Assembly: GCA_965243615.1 (NCBI GenBank)
Contig: CBDEVO010000003.1
Coordinates: forward strand, 5,890,001 to 5,954,000
From: JAJEEA01 sp965243615
GTDB lineage: Bacteria; Acidobacteriota; Vicinamibacteria; Vicinamibacterales; UBA8438
Direction: 5' to 3'
DNA length: 64,000 nt
Shown piece by piece: positions 62,695-64,000 of this stretch. Below the pieces are notes generated by a model. It was not told where the DNA came from. It ran no database searches and worked only from the letters and a program-made list of their open reading frames with translations. Position 1 is the stretch's first letter. Each line of letters opens with the position of its first letter. A program made the translations under genes and the position numbers.

Positions 62695-63740
62695 GACAGG
62701 TCGCCCTCCACCGCCCGGAGCAGCTCGCTCCCGGTGACCACCGCGGTGCCGCGCTTCATGACCACGAGCCCCCCCGCGTAGTTGGCGAGGAGCGCCGCCT
62801 CGAGGCACGAGGCGCCCGCGCTCAGGGCCGCCGCCATCGTGGCGATCACCGTGTCGCCGGCGCCGGTGACGTCGGTCACCTCGTCCGGGCCGTGGATCGG
62901 GATGTGCTGGGTCGGACGCCCCGGCTCGAACAGGGCCATCCCCCGGCTCCCGCGGGTGACGAGCACCGCGTGCATCCCCGTGCGCTCGAGGATCGCGCGC
63001 CCGGCCCGCTCCAGCGCCTCCGGGTCCTCGCCGACCGCCCACCCGAGGACGTGCTCGACCTCCGACTCGTTGGGAACCGCCACCGTCAGCCCGCGGTGCT
63101 CCAGCACGCCGTACCGCGAGTCGAGCAGCACCGGCACCGCGGGGCCGCGCTTCCGCCGCGGCAGGCGGCGCTTGAGGCCGGCCACGAACCCCGGCGTGAT
63201 CAACCCGGTGCCGTAATCGGACACCACCACCGCGTCGCATCCCGCGAGCGCCTCCGCCGCCGCCCGCGCCACCGCGTCCCGCGCCTCCGGGGTGATCGGC
63301 GGCCCGTCCCGGTCGACCCGCACCACCTGCTGCCGGGCCGAGTGGATCCCCCCCGCGAGGATGCGCGTCTTCGTCGGCGTCCGGTAGCCCGGCAGGCGCA
63401 CGAGGCCGGTCCTCGTGAGGCCGCGCGGGATGCTCCGGACGAGACGGCGGCCGGCATCGTCCCGCCCGGCGAGGCCCACGAGCCGGGCCTCCGCCCCGAG
63501 GGCGGCCACGTTGCGGGCGGCGTTGCCCGCGCCCCCCGGCCGCACCTCGGTGGCGTCGTACTTGAGGATGAGCACGGGGGCCTCCCGAGACACCCGGTCG
63601 ATCCGCCCGTAGATGAACTCGTCGGCGATGAGGTCGCCGACCACGAGGATGCGGGGCCGCCCGAACGACCCGACCAGGTCGACGAGACGCGTCCGCAGCG
63701 CCTCGTCGCCGGGCCCCGGTTGAATGGAGGGCAGGATCAT
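62691..63740 (-). CDS. hldA: D-glycero-beta-D-manno-heptose 7-phosphate kinase
   Basis: PfkB-family kinase of the ADP-heptose pathway, 349 aa. It has VVGDLIADEFIYGRIDRVSREAP, the GGAGNAARNVAALG motif, and DVTGAGDTVIATMAAAL with the catalytic Asp. Equivalent to the N-terminal half of HldE. The split kinase and adenylyltransferase pair overlaps by 4 bp. gmhA and gmhB are not in the window. Confidence 0.94.
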   Translation of the reverse strand: MILPSIQPGPGDEALRTRLVDLVGSFGRPRILVVGDLIADEFIYGRIDRVSREAPVLILKYDATEVRPGGAGNAARNVAALGAEARLVGLAGRDDAGRRLVRSIPRGLTRTGLVRLPGYRTPTKTRILAGGIHSARQQVVRVDRDGPPITPEARDAVARAAAEALAGCDAVVVSDYGTGLITPGFVAGLKRRLPRRKRGPAVPVLLDSRYGVLEHRGLTVAVPNESEVEHVLGWAVGEDPEALERAGRAILERTGMHAVLVTRGSRGMALFEPGRPTQHIPIHGPDEVTDVTGAGDTVIATMAAALSAGASCLEAALLANYAGGLVVMKRGTAVVTGSELLRAVEGDLS

Positions 63741-63775
63741 CGGACCAGCCGGTCGCGGGGGTCGGGCGGATTCAT
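63737..63775 (-). CDS. Possible 12-residue coupling ORF between waaF and hldA
   Basis: MNPPDPRDRLVR. Its ATG overlaps the waaF stop (ATGA) and its stop overlaps the hldA start (ATGA). It has no similarity to anything I know and may serve only to couple translation, or be chance. Confidence 0.25.
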   Translation of the reverse strand: MNPPDPRDRLVR

Positions 63776-64000
63776 CGCGGCCCTCCGCCTCCGGGCGGGG
63801 TCGCGGCGCCCGTCTCCGCGCCGGCCGGGAGCCGGCTTGCGGCCGCGTTGAGGACCTCGGCCTCGGAGATGCGCGTCATGCACCGATGGTCGATAGGGCA
63901 ATCGCGGAAGAAGCAGGGGCGGCACCACACGGGATGCGTCAGCACCGCGTGCCCGCCGACAGGCGCGGTCAGGCGCTCGTCGGTGGGGCCGAAGATGGCG
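63772..64000 (-). CDS. waaF: Heptosyltransferase II-like GT9 protein (C-terminal part)
   Basis: Only the last 75 or so codons lie in the window. Sequence AIFGPTDERLTAPVGGHAVL then CRPCFFRDCPIDHRCM is typical of the end of WaaF-type heptosyltransferases, which add the second heptose. The stop is at 63772-63774. The cysteine-rich CRPCFFRDC segment is common in this family. First visible gene of the waaF-hldA-hldC-waaC unit. Confidence 0.8.
   Translation of the reverse strand, partial: AIFGPTDERLTAPVGGHAVLTHPVWCRPCFFRDCPIDHRCMTRISEAEVLNAAASRLPAGAETGAATPPGGGGPR

Overview
The window is a GC-rich stretch of chromosome from a Gram-negative, diderm bacterium. It carries heptose and LPS-core genes, a LolB-like lipoprotein, a complete Na+-NQR cluster and a surface-polysaccharide block. 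I infer Acidobacteriota, possibly a Vicinamibacteria-like lineage. The reasons are an N-terminal Cys-rich double zinc-ribbon insert in RpoB that I recall from that phylum, the base composition and the mosaic of conserved gene orders. This is inference and needs a phylogeny. No phage, transposase or CRISPR array is visible.

Layout. (1) 1-19.9 kb is one long information-processing block on the minus strand. In transcription order it runs tRNA-Thr(TGT), Tyr, Gly, Thr(GGT), tuf, rpmG, tRNA-Trp, secE, nusG, rplK, rplA, rplJ, rplL, rpoB, rpoC, rpsL, rpsG, fusA and a second tuf cut by the window edge. (2) 19.9-33.7 kb, minus strand, is a housekeeping run: TPR protein, LolB-like lipoprotein, ispE, tRNA-Gln, prs, rplY, pth, rpsF, rpsR, rplI, dnaB, alr, radA, ispDF, rlmB. 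(3) 34-39.3 kb holds a Trm112-like protein and an O-antigen ligase-like protein, purH on the other strand, a cold-shock gene behind a structured leader with an intrinsic terminator, and selA. (4) 39.4-46.7 kb is nqrABCDEF-apbE-nqrM, a full sodium-pumping NADH:quinone reductase with its flavin transferase and iron-maturation factor. It diverges from thiS-thiG. (5) 48.4-56.6 kb is an accessory surface-glycan region: coiled-coil methyltransferase, GT-C glycosyltransferase, KdsC-like phosphatase, 2-hydroxyacid dehydrogenase, gmd, and an LhgO-type oxidase. (6) 56.7-64 kb, minus strand, is waaF(partial)-hldA-hldC-waaC-methyltransferase, two tRNAs, then holB-ricT-pdxA-smpB.

The most unusual signal is a dispersed repeat of about 80 bp, with about twelve recognisable copies. 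Copies sit at or just after stop codons, always in the same orientation relative to the upstream gene. Each begins with a GC palindrome built on TCCGCGCCGT / ACGGCGCGGA, followed by a GGTTGGTTGG linker and a second, weaker inverted repeat. In rplJ, rpoC and thiG the stop codon lies in the hairpin loop. In nqrC and thiS the repeat is translated and adds C-terminal tails. In ThiS this places 13 residues after the Gly-Gly that should be the reactive C-terminus. Other points worth following are a candidate transcription-attenuating leader before the cold-shock gene, a 56-residue tandem duplication inside RpoC related to a native domain, and two almost identical tuf genes flanking the rpo/str block.
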